64,000 nucleotides of DNA, taken from the NCBI RefSeq assembly GCF_000826145.2, contig NZ_LN651337.1, forward strand, positions 1,665,714 to 1,729,713, written 5' to 3'. Positions 44,022 through 52,712 of this stretch are shown here, piece after piece. The notes under the pieces are model-generated. The model made no database searches. It was not told the origin of the DNA and saw nothing but the letters and a program-made list of their open reading frames with translations. The stretch is from Sporosarcina koreensis (GTDB lineage Bacteria > Bacillota > Bacilli > Bacillales_A > Planococcaceae). Position 1 is the stretch's first letter. The number at the start of each line of letters is the position of its first letter. Position numbers and translations under genes: made by a program.

Positions 44022-45272
44022 TTACGTTTCATCTTCCACGACTTCGTCAGGACGCCGTGTGATTTTCAGGCGGACGATCCGGTTGCGGTCCATCTCCTCG
44101 ATCTCGAACAGCAGCGGCCCATAGGTGAACCGCTCGCCCGGATCGGGCACATGGTCCAGCTCCTGGAAGGCGAAGCCGCCGATCGTTTCATTCTCTGTCG
44201 GCAGGTCGATGCCGAGCAGGGCAACGGCTTCCTCGATTTCAAGCCGGCCCTGGCAGACGAGCGTATCTTCCGTATGCTCATAGACCATGGCGTCTTCCGC
44301 CTCGTCGGTCTCATCTTCGATCTCCTGGCCGATCATCTCCTCGATGATGTCTTCATGTGTGACAACGCCGAGAGTGCCGCCGTATTCATCCAGCACGATC
44401 GCCATATGCTTTTTGTGGGCCAGCATCATCTTGAACACTTTCTCGACACTTGCCGTCTGGACGACGAACAGCGGATCGCGGTCGATCATTTCATCAAACG
44501 GCAAGTCAGGATCCATGGACCATTCGATCAGCCGCTTGGAATAGAACACACCGATGATCTTGTCGATGCTCTCCTCATAGATCGGGTAGCGGGTGTAGAA
44601 GTATTCGAGCACCGTGCCGCGCACTTCTTCATACGTCGATTCGAGCGGCAGCGCAACGACGTCGGTCCGGTGCGTGCCCATGACATCCAGCACATCCTTC
44701 TCCGGGAAATCGAGCACTCCTTTGAGCCGCTCGGATTCCTCGTGCTGGAACGTCCCTTCCGTCGACGCGATGTCGACCATTGAACGCAAGTCCTCTTTTG
44801 TCAGCGTCGCTTCCTTCACTTTCCCTTTCGAAAGGATGCGGATGAAAAGGTTCGTGAACAGCGCAAGCAAGTATGTGAGCGGTGTCAGCAGCTTGACGAG
44901 CAGCCGGATGACGGGAGCCACTGTGTAGGCGAGCGTTTCCGCGAATGTGGCGGCAATCGTCTTCGGCAGCACTTCACCGAAAATGATGAGGACGACTGTC
45001 AGAGTCCCTGTCAAAAGTCCGAGCGGCCACCCTTTGTCAATGGCGATCTTCGTGACGATAGTCGGCATCATGATATTGGCGATATTATTGCCGATCAGGA
45101 TGGCGGTGATCATCCGGTCCGGCTTCGAAATGAGTGCGCGGAGACGGATGGCTTTCGGATCCCCTTGCTCTGCCCGCATCTGGATTCTCATCCGGTTGAC
45201 AGCTGTAAGTGCAGTTTCACTTCCTGATAAGAAAAATGACATCACTAAAAAGAAGGCAAGTGCGATGAACAA
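44022..45272 (-). CDS. CNNM/CBS-domain membrane protein (hemolysin C/CorC family)
   Basis: A 416-residue protein from TTG 45272, seven bases after GGGAGGA. The CNNM transmembrane domain comes first (about 1-190; GSETALTAVNRMRIQMRAEQGDP, IANIMMPTIVTK), then a CBS pair (about 205-330; DVMGTHRTDVVALPLESTYEEVRG, HMAIVLDEYGGTLGVVTHEDIIEEMIGQ) and the C-terminal CorC_HlyC domain ending in EMDRNRIVRLKITRR. Family members are linked to Mg2+ or other ion export, the old name haemolysin being historical. Confidence 0.92.
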   Translation of the reverse strand: MFIALAFFLVMSFFLSGSETALTAVNRMRIQMRAEQGDPKAIRLRALISKPDRMITAILIGNNIANIMMPTIVTKIAIDKGWPLGLLTGTLTVVLIIFGEVLPKTIAATFAETLAYTVAPVIRLLVKLLTPLTYLLALFTNLFIRILSKGKVKEATLTKEDLRSMVDIASTEGTFQHEESERLKGVLDFPEKDVLDVMGTHRTDVVALPLESTYEEVRGTVLEYFYTRYPIYEESIDKIIGVFYSKRLIEWSMDPDLPFDEMIDRDPLFVVQTASVEKVFKMMLAHKKHMAIVLDEYGGTLGVVTHEDIIEEMIGQEIEDETDEAEDAMVYEHTEDTLVCQGRLEIEEAVALLGIDLPTENETIGGFAFQELDHVPDPGERFTYGPLLFEIEEMDRNRIVRLKITRRPDEVVEDET

Positions 45273-45385
45273 GAGCGATTCCTCCCGGTAAGTTTCCTGG
45301 TTTGTTTTGGGATACAGTACTGACGTGCATTCCGGCCGCCAGGTTGCATAGCCGCAAAACGCTTTCCTGCTTATGTATGAAGGTT

Positions 45386-45401
45386 TTCCAAGCTGTTGGA
45401 A
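45386..45401. promoter_or_regulatory. Inverted repeat in the divergent intergenic region
   Basis: TTCCAAGCTGTTGGAA, perfect six-base arms with a four-base spacer. It lies between the CBS protein and M20 peptidase genes. The role is unknown. The rest of this 348-base stretch contains the promoter and leader listed next. Confidence 0.35.
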
Positions 45402-45448
45402 CAGTATAGCATATGAGGGGTGTCCGGGCGGTGCCGGAAGTCTGCTCT

Positions 45449-45478
45449 TTTTAGAATTCCCTGAAACTCTGCTATACT
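45449..45478 (+). promoter_or_regulatory. Candidate promoter of the M20 peptidase gene
   Basis: TTTAGA, about 17 bases, TATACT. The expected transcript start is inside the left arm of the stem described next. Confidence 0.5.
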
Positions 45479-45480
45479 TA

Positions 45481-45574
45481 AGAAATAAGTTCCGCTTCAC
45501 ACATACTGCCCCGGCTGACCGGGAAAGCTGTGCGAGTGCGGCAGCAGACCGGGCCAGTCGCGGAAGTTATTTCT
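45481..45574 (+). ncRNA. Candidate structured leader closed by a 15-bp stem
   Basis: AGAAATAAGTTCCGC (45481-45495) pairs with GCGGAAGTTATTTCT (45560-45574) with one mismatch, enclosing about 64 bases that can form CCCGG/CCGGG and GCTG/CAGC hairpins. It lies in the leader of the M20 peptidase gene, about 46 bases before the start. It matches no riboswitch family that I recognise. Found by eye; no covariation evidence. Confidence 0.45.
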
Positions 45575-45620
45575 GTTCTTCCCGCTTAGCGGTGAATTTA
45601 ATCGAAATGAGGGGATTTCC

Positions 45621-47018
45621 ATGGCAACTATGGATCAATTGAATGAGTACTTCGAAAAGAACCGGGACACACACCTGAACCAGCTGAAGGAATTTCTGAG
45701 CATCCCGAGCATCAGCGCCCTGTCCGAACATCAGGGGGACATGAAAAAAGCCGCTGAGTGGCTGGCGGAATCGCTGAAGCAGGCCGGCCTCGAGAACGTC
45801 TCGATCGAACCGACCGGCGGGCACCCTGCCGTATATGCGGACTGGCTGCATGCGGAAGGCAAGCCGACGATCCTCGTCTATGGTCACTATGATGTACAGC
45901 CGGTCGATCCGCTGAATTTATGGGACAGCGAACCGTTCGCACCTGAAGAACGTGACGGCAAGCTCTATGCACGCGGCGCGACGGATGACAAAGGGCAGGC
46001 CTTCATGCACGTGAAGGCGGCCGAGGCGCTCATGCAGCTCGACGGGGAACTCCCTGTCAACTTGAAATTCATCATCGAAGGGGAAGAGGAAGTCGGCAGT
46101 CCGAACCTCGTGTCCTTCATCAAAGACCACCAGGACAAGCTCGCAGCGGACGCAATCGTCATTTCCGATACGGCGCTCTATGCACCCGGCCAGCCGGCGA
46201 TCTGTTACGCACTCCGCGGTCTGAGCGGTATCCAGATCGATGTCAAAGGCGCGAAAAGCGACCTGCACTCCGGCACGTTCGGCGGCGGCGTGGCGAACCC
46301 GATCCATGCCATCGCGGAAATCATTGCCTCCTTCCACGACAAGGAAGGCACAATCACGGTCGACGGCTTCTATGAGAATGTGCGCCCGCTGAGCGATGAA
46401 GAGCGGCAGGCTTACAAGGATCTGAATTTCGATGAAGACGAACAGCGCAAGGAACTCGATGTCCCCGAGCTGTTCGGCGAACCGGGGTACTCGTTCCTCG
46501 AGCGCACATCGGCCCGGCCGACACTCGAAGTGAACGGTGTCTTCGGCGGATTCAGCGGGGAAGGCATCAAAACCGTGCTGCCGTCCGAAGCCGGCGCGAA
46601 GATCACATGCCGTCTCGTACCGGACCAGACGCCGGGTGAGATCGTCAATAAGCTGAAGGCCCACATCGAAGCACATAAGCCGGAGGGCGTGACTGTCACG
46701 GTAACTCCGTTCGACCAGGGACTTCCATACATCACACCGTTCGATCACCCGGCACTCGAAGCAGCGAGCCGGTCGTACGAAAAGGTGTACAATGTCCCGA
46801 CAGTCTACACACGCGGCGGCGGATCGATTCCGATCGTAGCTGATTTCGATGAAATCCTCGGGCTCCCCGTTGTCCTCATGGGCTTCGGTCTTGAAACCGA
46901 GAATCTGCACGGACCGAACGAACATCTGACGCTCGAAAACTTCGACAAAGGATTGCGTGTCCTCGGCAATTATTACGGGGAACTGTCAGGCCTGACGAAG
47001 GATCAGCTGAAGATCTGA
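45621..47018 (+). CDS. M20 family dipeptidase
   Basis: A 465-residue zinc-dependent peptidase of the M20 family (CNDP/dipeptidase type). Metal-binding positions are H and D in ILVYGHYDVQPVD, D in GATDDKGQ and the Glu pair in IEGEEEVGSPN, then the later D in VISDTALYAPG and the C-terminal His in GPNEHL. A dimerisation domain lies about 195-330. It is cytosolic, with no signal peptide. It probably hydrolyses dipeptides from peptide uptake or turnover. The leader upstream may regulate it. Confidence 0.92.
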   Translation: MATMDQLNEYFEKNRDTHLNQLKEFLSIPSISALSEHQGDMKKAAEWLAESLKQAGLENVSIEPTGGHPAVYADWLHAEGKPTILVYGHYDVQPVDPLNLWDSEPFAPEERDGKLYARGATDDKGQAFMHVKAAEALMQLDGELPVNLKFIIEGEEEVGSPNLVSFIKDHQDKLAADAIVISDTALYAPGQPAICYALRGLSGIQIDVKGAKSDLHSGTFGGGVANPIHAIAEIIASFHDKEGTITVDGFYENVRPLSDEERQAYKDLNFDEDEQRKELDVPELFGEPGYSFLERTSARPTLEVNGVFGGFSGEGIKTVLPSEAGAKITCRLVPDQTPGEIVNKLKAHIEAHKPEGVTVTVTPFDQGLPYITPFDHPALEAASRSYEKVYNVPTVYTRGGGSIPIVADFDEILGLPVVLMGFGLETENLHGPNEHLTLENFDKGLRVLGNYYGELSGLTKDQLKI

Positions 47019-47029
47019 ATCTGATGAGA

Positions 47030-47064
47030 CAGCCCCCCGGCATACTGTGTGCCGGGGGTTTTTC
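47030..47064 (+). terminator. Terminator of the M20 peptidase gene
   Basis: AGCCCCCCGGCA pairs with TGTGCCGGGGGTT-type arm, then TTTT. Confidence 0.9.
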
Positions 47065-47097
47065 GTGTGGCAGGGAGCGTTTGGGGGGCGGGGGCGG

Positions 47098-47224
47098 TAT
47101 CGGACAGTTCGGGCGATGTATCGGACAGTTGGCGGGAGATATCGGACAAATCGCGGAAAGTATCGGACACTTCATCGCAAGTATCGGACACTTCGCCGAA
47201 TTTATCGGCATCCGGGCACAATTC
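47098..47224 (+). repeat. Family 1 array, copy d
   Basis: TATCGG cores at 47098, 47119, 47140, 47161, 47182 and 47203, all 21 bp apart. Ends in CATCCGGGCACAATTC, followed by a flank with GGTGTTCGCTCCGCTC, as after copy a. Copies d and e fill most of the intergenic stretch 47019-47541 between convergent genes. Confidence 0.95.
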
Positions 47225-47350
47225 AAGAGCATGGCTGGTGTTCGCTCCGCTCATTTCCTGTCAGCCCCGTCGCGGGCGCGGTGGCTCTCAAAAGTCCCGG
47301 ACGGCTTCATGGCGCGAAGAAACGCACAAGTCAGCCCTCCTCCAGAGCGG

Positions 47351-47477
47351 TATCGGACAGTTCGGGCGATGTATCGGACAGTTGGCGTGGGGTATCGGAC
47401 AGATCGCGGAAAGTATCGGACACTTCATCGCAAGTATCGGACACTCCGCCGAATTTATCGGCATCCGGACACATTTC
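47351..47477 (+). repeat. Family 1 array, copy e
   Basis: TATCGG cores at 47351, 47372, 47393, 47414, 47435 and 47456, each 21 bp apart. Very similar to copy d, unit by unit, which suggests a duplication including the 120-base spacer. Confidence 0.95.
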
Positions 47478-47501
47478 AAGGACAGCCGCTAAAATTTTTC
47501 G

Positions 47502-47540
47502 CAAAAAAAGCCCCGTTCTCCGAGAAGAAAGGGGCTTTTG
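47502..47540 (-). terminator. Nitroreductase gene terminator
   Basis: AAAAAAAGCCCC pairs with GGGGCTTTT; it lies just after the nitroreductase stop. Confidence 0.88.
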
Positions 47541-47541
47541 A

Positions 47542-48126
47542 TCATTCTGCTGTGTTTTCCTGCCAATAGGTGACCAGGTCTTCCACCGGCGTACGCGGTT
47601 TCGCTTTCGGCAGCTCGTCGAAATGGCCGAACTGCAGCATGCTGATGATCCGCTCCCCCCGCTGTACGCCGAGGCGCTCACGGAATTTCGGGTCATCCAG
47701 GAAGCCCGGCGTTTTCCAGCAGGTGCCGATGCCTTTGTCCCACGCCAGCAATTGGACGTTCTGAATCAGCGTGCTTGCGGCTGCGAAGTCTTCGTGCCGC
47801 TGTTTCTGACGCGCGTCTTCCGGTACGATGACGAACAGCGCTGCGCTCGCCTTCGAAAATTTGCTCATCTGTTTATCCAGCGTTTCGTCGTCCAGCTCTT
47901 TCCACTTAGGTACACCGAATTCACGAAGGACGTCAAGAAATCGTTCGTATGTGTCTTCTGCAGCGAGGACAAATCGCCATGGATTTCGGTTTCCATGATT
48001 GGGCGCCCAGACGGCATCTTCCAGAATGTCCGTAATCTCGCTCTGTTCCACCGGCTGCCCATTGAAGTTCTTGATGGAGCGGCGGGATGTGATTGCGTCT
48101 CTTACAGATAATGCTTGTTCGTCCAT
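47542..48126 (-). CDS. Nitroreductase family protein
   Basis: A 194-residue FMN-dependent oxidoreductase from ATG 48126 (MDEQALSVRDAITSRRSIKNF). SRRSIKNF binds FMN phosphate in relatives, AVWAPNHGNRNPWRFVL is a cofactor segment, and GIGTCWKTPGFLDDP and ISMLQFGHFDELPKAKPRTPVEDLVTYW match the C-terminal half. A YdgI/YodC-like enzyme that may reduce nitro compounds or quinones; the natural substrate is unknown. Confidence 0.9.
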   Translation of the reverse strand: MDEQALSVRDAITSRRSIKNFNGQPVEQSEITDILEDAVWAPNHGNRNPWRFVLAAEDTYERFLDVLREFGVPKWKELDDETLDKQMSKFSKASAALFVIVPEDARQKQRHEDFAAASTLIQNVQLLAWDKGIGTCWKTPGFLDDPKFRERLGVQRGERIISMLQFGHFDELPKAKPRTPVEDLVTYWQENTAE

Positions 48127-48209
48127 GAATGTATCTCCTTTTGCAGTTGATACATTCCAGTATACAACATAATGGTGTTCAATACTTGCCAACCGTCGAA
48201 TTCAGCATC

Positions 48210-48695
48210 TCATGAAAACTCGTCGTTGATGTGAAAGAAGATGTATTTCGCTTCCGGACGGTATGCATAGGAGTCTTTGTAATCCCAGCTGCGGTGCTTA
48301 GCGTTGTACGTATGGGCATTCACAAGAGGGGAAGCCCCGTCTTTCGCAGTGACGATCGTCGAGTGATCGAACCTGCCGTCCCCCTGGAAATCATACAAAA
48401 TGACATCACCGAGCTGCAGCTCTTCAGCGGACCCGACCTGCCTTGCCGTCAGTCCCCGTTTCGATCCGGCCAGATACCAGCGCAGTGAGTGTGCGACAGA
48501 CCAGCTGAAACTCCAGTTCCCGCCGGTCATCCACCAGCCGCGGTCCCGCGCCGGACTGCCGTGCATCGGTGCCCCGCCTGCCCGCAGGCACTGTGAAGTA
48601 TAATTCGTGCAATCATCATCGAACGACGGATATGCAGGATTGCGTGAATTCCACCAGCGATCTGCATACCGGACGGCCGCTTCACGGTCATACAT
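48210..48695 (-). CDS. Amidase-domain protein (Amidase_6 type)
   Basis: A 161-residue protein made of one Amidase_6 domain, an NlpC/P60-like fold. The catalytic Cys is in [18 protein letters not shown] and the His in [27 protein letters not shown] is the usual connecting segment. Relatives are often linked to an N-terminal domain and a signal peptide. Here neither is present, so it may work inside the cell or in the spore. Function is not established. Confidence 0.85.
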   Translation of the reverse strand: MYDREAAVRYADRWWNSRNPAYPSFDDDCTNYTSQCLRAGGAPMHGSPARDRGWWMTGGNWSFSWSVAHSLRWYLAGSKRGLTARQVGSAEELQLGDVILYDFQGDGRFDHSTIVTAKDGASPLVNAHTYNAKHRSWDYKDSYAYRPEAKYIFFHINDEFS

Positions 48696-48789
48696 CGTTT
48701 CGCCTCCTCGGAAGAGACTATGCCGGTCACGGGCAGTTCATGCCGCAAAAAAACGCCCGCACAATGCGGACGCTTTCCCCTAATTCGTA

Positions 48790-48861
48790 TGGAGCATACC
48801 GGATTCGAACCGGTGACCCCTTCGCTGCCAGCGAAGTATTCTCCCGCTGAACTAATGCCCC
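48790..48861 (-). tRNA. tRNA-Ala (anticodon GGC)
   Basis: 72 bases on the minus strand. The acceptor stem GGGGCAU/AUGCUCC contains the G3-U70 pair that identifies tRNA-Ala. The anticodon loop is CUGGCAG in a CUUCG/CGAAG stem, giving anticodon GGC. The T-arm is GUUCGAAUC in CCGG stems. The 3' CCA is not encoded. It stands alone between two protein genes. A 9-bp direct repeat CGTATGGAG flanks it (48786 and 48861). Confidence 0.93.
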
Positions 48862-48972
48862 GTATGGAGTTGGTGACGGACACGTTTCATTGACGATAAT
48901 TCCGTACCAATCTGCTACAATTGAAAGTATACCAAGAACTGTGCGAAAAGACAACTGTCAGGAGGACGGCTT

Positions 48973-49992
48973 ATGCAGCATGCAGAACGAGAATTGACAT
49001 CACCGGTCCTGCTTTGTGACACGAAAGGGCTGCTGAACCCCGAAGCGATCGGGTATGCATCGCAGCCGATCGTCCGGAGCAATCTGAGGGGGCAGTTCCC
49101 CAATAAGAAAAAATGGAATACGTGGACAGTCTATGGGGAGGAAGTGCTCTTCACAGCGACGGTGGCCCACTTCGATATCGGCGCCGTCTGCCTCATCTAC
49201 TTCCTGGACTACGAGACGGAGCGCTTCTTCGAAAAGCGGGTCGCCCTGCCATTCGCCCGCCACGTCAAGATGCCGGAAGATGTTCTGTCGAGCATGAAGT
49301 TCGAAGACAGCCGCCTGTCGCTCCATGTCATCCAGGAAAACCGGAAAAGCCATCTGTCCGTTTCCATTTCCGATTTTGACAATGAACCCCTGCATGCAGA
49401 CTTCCATATCAGCCATCCGGCGGACGATGAGTCTGTCAATGTGGTCGTTCCGAAAAACCGCAGTGTGTTCCAATTCACCGCAAAGCACCATATTCTGCCG
49501 ACTTCCGGAATCCTCCAGATCGGTGATAAACGATACGAATTCAATCCCGATTACAGCTTCACGGTGTATAACTGTACGCGAGGTATCTGGCCGAAGAGTA
49601 CGGACTGGCAATGGGGGATGGCGTCACAGCGGTCCGGCGGGCGCCGTATCGGCCTCAACCTCGGCGGCCAATGGTCCGATGGAACGGGGCTGACAGAGAA
49701 TGCGGTCATCGTGGATGGCAGCATGACCAAAATCCACGAAGATGTCATTTTTTCCTGGAATCCGGAACGCATGAAAGACCGGTGGACAATCCACACTAAA
49801 TTCACCGATTGTGTCGACCTGACCTTCACCCCGTTTTTCGAACGCACAGCAGAAGCACGAAGACGGAGCATCCGGGCGGACTTTACGCAAGTGTTCGGCT
49901 ACTTCAACGGGTCTGTCAAGCTGGACTCCGGAGAACGCCTCCCGATCCGCCGGCTGCTCGGCTCTTGTGAGGCGTTCACAGCCAAGTGGTGA
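48973..49992 (+). CDS. DUF2804 domain protein
   Basis: A 339-residue soluble protein of the DUF2804 family, function unknown. The N-terminus reads ERELTSPVLLCDTKGLLNPEAIGYASQPIVRSNL. The middle part has IRPADDES-like strands, and the end has the family's WGMASQRSGGRRIGLNLGGQWSDGTGLTENAVIVDG segment. Mostly beta-strand, like a two-domain beta-sandwich of lipocalin-like proteins. ATG 48973 follows CAGGAGGACGG. No signal peptide. Confidence 0.88.
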   Translation: MQHAERELTSPVLLCDTKGLLNPEAIGYASQPIVRSNLRGQFPNKKKWNTWTVYGEEVLFTATVAHFDIGAVCLIYFLDYETERFFEKRVALPFARHVKMPEDVLSSMKFEDSRLSLHVIQENRKSHLSVSISDFDNEPLHADFHISHPADDESVNVVVPKNRSVFQFTAKHHILPTSGILQIGDKRYEFNPDYSFTVYNCTRGIWPKSTDWQWGMASQRSGGRRIGLNLGGQWSDGTGLTENAVIVDGSMTKIHEDVIFSWNPERMKDRWTIHTKFTDCVDLTFTPFFERTAEARRRSIRADFTQVFGYFNGSVKLDSGERLPIRRLLGSCEAFTAKW

Positions 49993-50079
49993 GTTCGGTC
50001 CTGACTGTTTAAATTCGATGGAAAACAGGTAGAGTAGTACAAACAGACAATCGAGCTTATCCGGAAAGGACGTGAGACG

Positions 50080-50550
50080 GTGAAGAAAATGATGACAGTC
50101 GGAACAGCCCTGTTCGCGGGTGTTCTCTTTACCGGCGGATGCGGGAATTTCAGCAAGGACGCCGACAAGGACAACCGGGATGAAGCGGACATCGTGACGA
50201 CAGATGAAAAAGAAGGCGGCGACCGGGACACCGGCGACGGTTACGGTTTCAATGTCTTTGATCTTGAAATCGACGTGAATGGTGAAGATGCGGTCGACGC
50301 GGAATACAAGGTGGAAAAAGATTTCGATCCCGAATATCAGAATGAGCAGAACAACATCGACCTGAAGGGCCAAGAAGCCATGGATGAGCTCGATAAGCTG
50401 TTCATCGATACGAACCTGGAGAGCAACATGTCCGGTGAAGAAGCGCGCGACAAGATCCTCGACTACTACCAGATCGATGAGTACTCCAAGTTCGACTTGA
50501 ATGTCGAGTTTGACGACGGCAAGAAATTGAATTTCCAGGATGAAAAATAA
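50080..50550 (+). CDS. YusW-like lipoprotein
   Basis: A 156-residue protein from GTG 50080 (MKKMMTVGTALFAGVLFTGGCGNF) after GGAAAGGACGTG. A lipobox GGC at about residue 21 marks a lipoprotein. The mature part has an acidic linker (DADKDNRDEADIVTTDEKEG), then the YusW-like domain FNVFDLEIDVNGEDAVDAEYKVEKDFDPEYQNEQNNIDLKGQEAMDELDKL. Family function is unknown. Confidence 0.82.
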   Translation: MKKMMTVGTALFAGVLFTGGCGNFSKDADKDNRDEADIVTTDEKEGGDRDTGDGYGFNVFDLEIDVNGEDAVDAEYKVEKDFDPEYQNEQNNIDLKGQEAMDELDKLFIDTNLESNMSGEEARDKILDYYQIDEYSKFDLNVEFDDGKKLNFQDEK

Positions 50551-50560
50551 TTCCCTGCTG

Positions 50561-50587
50561 AAAACCACCGGAGCCGGTGGTTTTTAG
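50561..50587 (+). terminator. Terminator of the lipoprotein gene
   Basis: AAAACCACCGG pairs with CCGGTGGTTTTT. Confidence 0.9.
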
Positions 50588-50614
50588 TTTGCCCTGCGGT
50601 CCATCCCATGGGCC

Positions 50615-50795
50615 GCGTTCATAAATCTTTGGAAGTGATCATAAGAATGGATTTCCGCTCATAAATCTGCAAATGTGATCATAAAATCCAGTTTCCGCTC
50701 ATAAACCCGCAAAAGTGATCATAAACTCCGGTTTTCTGCTCACAAATCTCCCGAAGTGATCATAACCGTCCCGAGAGCGCTCATAACTTCACACA
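50615..50795 (-). repeat. Family 2 array, copy f
   Basis: Reverse orientation. TCATAA cores at 50619, 50639, 50659, 50679, 50699, 50719, 50740, 50760 and 50781; the conserved edge GCTCATAACTTCACA is at the right end. Reading from that edge the first interval is 21, then 20 and 21, then 20s. It covers most of the 331 bases between the convergent yusW-like and ABC genes. Confidence 0.95.
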
Positions 50796-50850
50796 TCCCC
50801 TGTCACCCATGCAAGATCCGCACCCAACGTGAGCTCTGCGCGCAAATATA

Positions 50851-50874
50851 AAAGGGACGGCAGCTGCCGTCCCT
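50851..50874 (-). terminator. Terminator of the ABC exporter operon
   Basis: AGGGACGGCAG pairs with CTGCCGTCCCT; the T-run on the minus strand is short, so it may be weak. Confidence 0.6.
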
Positions 50875-50882
50875 CCACTATG

Positions 50883-52712
50883 CTATAACTTCGACTGCAT
50901 AAGCATGTTATAGTACACACCTTCTTGCGCGATCAGCTCCTGCTGGCTGCCTGATTCAATGAGCCTGCCCTGATCAAGCACGTAGATTGTGTCCGCTTTC
51001 TTCACCGTGTTCAGACGGTGTGCAATGACGAAGCTGGTACGTCCTTCCATGAGCGTCTCGAGCGCCGCCTGGATTTCGAGCTCGGTGACGGTGTCGATGC
51101 TGCTTGTCGCTTCGTCGAGCAGCAGAATGACAGGATCCGCGACGAATGCCCGGGCGATTGACAGCAGCTGTTTCTGCCCTTGGGAAATCTCGCTTCCGTC
51201 CGCTGTCAGCAGCGTGTCATACCCTTCTTCCAGCCGCTCGATGAACTCGTGCGCATTCGCCTTCTTCGCGGCCGCTTCGATCTCTTCATCCGTGGCGTCG
51301 AGCCGGCCATAGCGGATGTTCTCCCGGACCGTCGCCTCGAACAGGAATGGATCCTGGAGCACGAATGCCGTCTGGCTGCGGAGGACAGTCCGCGGCAGCT
51401 CATCGATCGGAATGCCGTCGATGCGGATCGTCCCTTTGTTCGTTTCATAGAAACGGGCGATCAGCTGGACGATCGTCGTCTTGCCGGCGCCTGTCGCACC
51501 GAGCAGCGCCGCAGTCTCCCCTTCCCGGACGTGCAGCGAGACGTCATCGATCGTATAGCCGTCCGTTTCCGATGCATAGCCGAACGACACATGATCGAAC
51601 TCCACGTCCCCCTTCAGCCGGATGTCCCCGTTCCCTTCCGCCGCGTCCTGCTCCGGTGCTTCGTTCATGATCGAAAAGACGCGCTCCGCCCCCGCGATCG
51701 CCGACAGGACCGTATTGAACTGGTTCGCGAGATCATTGAGCGGGCGTGTGAACTGACGGGCATACTCCGCGAAGATCACAATTGTCCCGACGGTCACGAT
51801 ACCGTCCCCGCGCAATGCGAGGAGACCGCCGATCCCCGCGACAATGGCGAAGCCCAGGTTGTTCAGCATGTTCATCACTTTGGGAATGAACCCCGAATAC
51901 GTCAGTGCCCAGAACGCGGTGTTCCGGAGCTTGCCGCTCTTCTCGGCGAATTCCTCTTTCATGCGCTCTTCCTGGGAGAATGCCTTGACGATCCGCTGTC
52001 CGGAAATCGTTTCTTCGATCATGCCGTTCATCTCCCCGATCGCCCGCTGCTGCTGCTTGAACAGGATGCCGGTACGGCGGGTGATCCAGCGCATGGCGAT
52101 GAACATGATCGGTACGATGATCATCGTCATCAGTGTCAGGAACGGACTCAGGTACAGCATGACCGCGAGTGTCCCGCCGAGTGTCAGGATACTCGAGAAC
52201 ACTTGTATGAACGATGAGTTCAGCGTCTGGCTGATGTTTTCGATATCATTCGTCATCCGGCTCATCAGTTCTCCGTGCTGGCGTCTGTCGAAAAACGAGA
52301 CGGGCAGCTGCTGCAGATGATTGAACAACCCGGCCCGCAGCTTGTAGACGGTGTTCTGGGCGATGCCGACCATCCAGAAGTTCTGGAAATACATGGACAG
52401 GGATGCCCCTGCATAGATCGCGAGCAACAGACCGATCTGCTTACTGAGGCCTGCGGTTTTCATCGGGATGATGAAGTTATCGATCGTCTTTCCGATCAGG
52501 AACGGTCCGAGCAGTGTCAGCCCCGAACTGACGAGGACGAGTGCGAGCACCGTGATCAGCAGTCCGCGCTGCTCGTCGACAATCCGCCAGATGTTGAGAA
52601 GCGCTTTCTTCCAGTCACCGACTTCCTCACGCGGCCGTTTCGCCCCTTTCTTCAAGTCATCCTTCTCAAGAATCGGTTCGTAACCGAAGGGTTTCTTTAT
52701 GCTTTTGACCAC
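50883..52712 (-). CDS. Heterodimeric ABC exporter, subunit with catalytic Glu (YheH-like)
   Basis: A 609-residue half-transporter: six-helix membrane domain (about 60-370) and an ATPase domain (about 385-609). The start chosen is GTG 52712 with GGAGG close upstream; ATG 52730 lies inside that site. Walker A is GATGAGKTT, Walker B is ILLLDEATSS with the catalytic Glu, and the signature is ISQGQ instead of LSGGQ. The altered signature is the hallmark of one partner in a BmrCD/YheHI-type heterodimer. It overlaps the other subunit gene by 47 bases. Confidence 0.92.
   Translation of the reverse strand: MVKSIKKPFGYEPILEKDDLKKGAKRPREEVGDWKKALLNIWRIVDEQRGLLITVLALVLVSSGLTLLGPFLIGKTIDNFIIPMKTAGLSKQIGLLLAIYAGASLSMYFQNFWMVGIAQNTVYKLRAGLFNHLQQLPVSFFDRRQHGELMSRMTNDIENISQTLNSSFIQVFSSILTLGGTLAVMLYLSPFLTLMTMIIVPIMFIAMRWITRRTGILFKQQQRAIGEMNGMIEETISGQRIVKAFSQEERMKEEFAEKSGKLRNTAFWALTYSGFIPKVMNMLNNLGFAIVAGIGGLLALRGDGIVTVGTIVIFAEYARQFTRPLNDLANQFNTVLSAIAGAERVFSIMNEAPEQDAAEGNGDIRLKGDVEFDHVSFGYASETDGYTIDDVSLHVREGETAALLGATGAGKTTIVQLIARFYETNKGTIRIDGIPIDELPRTVLRSQTAFVLQDPFLFEATVRENIRYGRLDATDEEIEAAAKKANAHEFIERLEEGYDTLLTADGSEISQGQKQLLSIARAFVADPVILLLDEATSSIDTVTELEIQAALETLMEGRTSFVIAHRLNTVKKADTIYVLDQGRLIESGSQQELIAQEGVYYNMLMQSKL

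Noticed and set aside
47024-47569. Plus-strand open frames of about 150-180 codons covering copies d and e
   Set aside because: They exist because a 21-bp repeat keeps several frames open at once; three frames are open together, there is no good ribosome binding site and no conserved residues between heptads.
48786-48869. 9-bp direct repeat CGTATGGAG flanking tRNA-Ala, as a possible attachment site
   Set aside because: No integrase or prophage genes are near, and a 9-bp match next to a tRNA can arise by chance.
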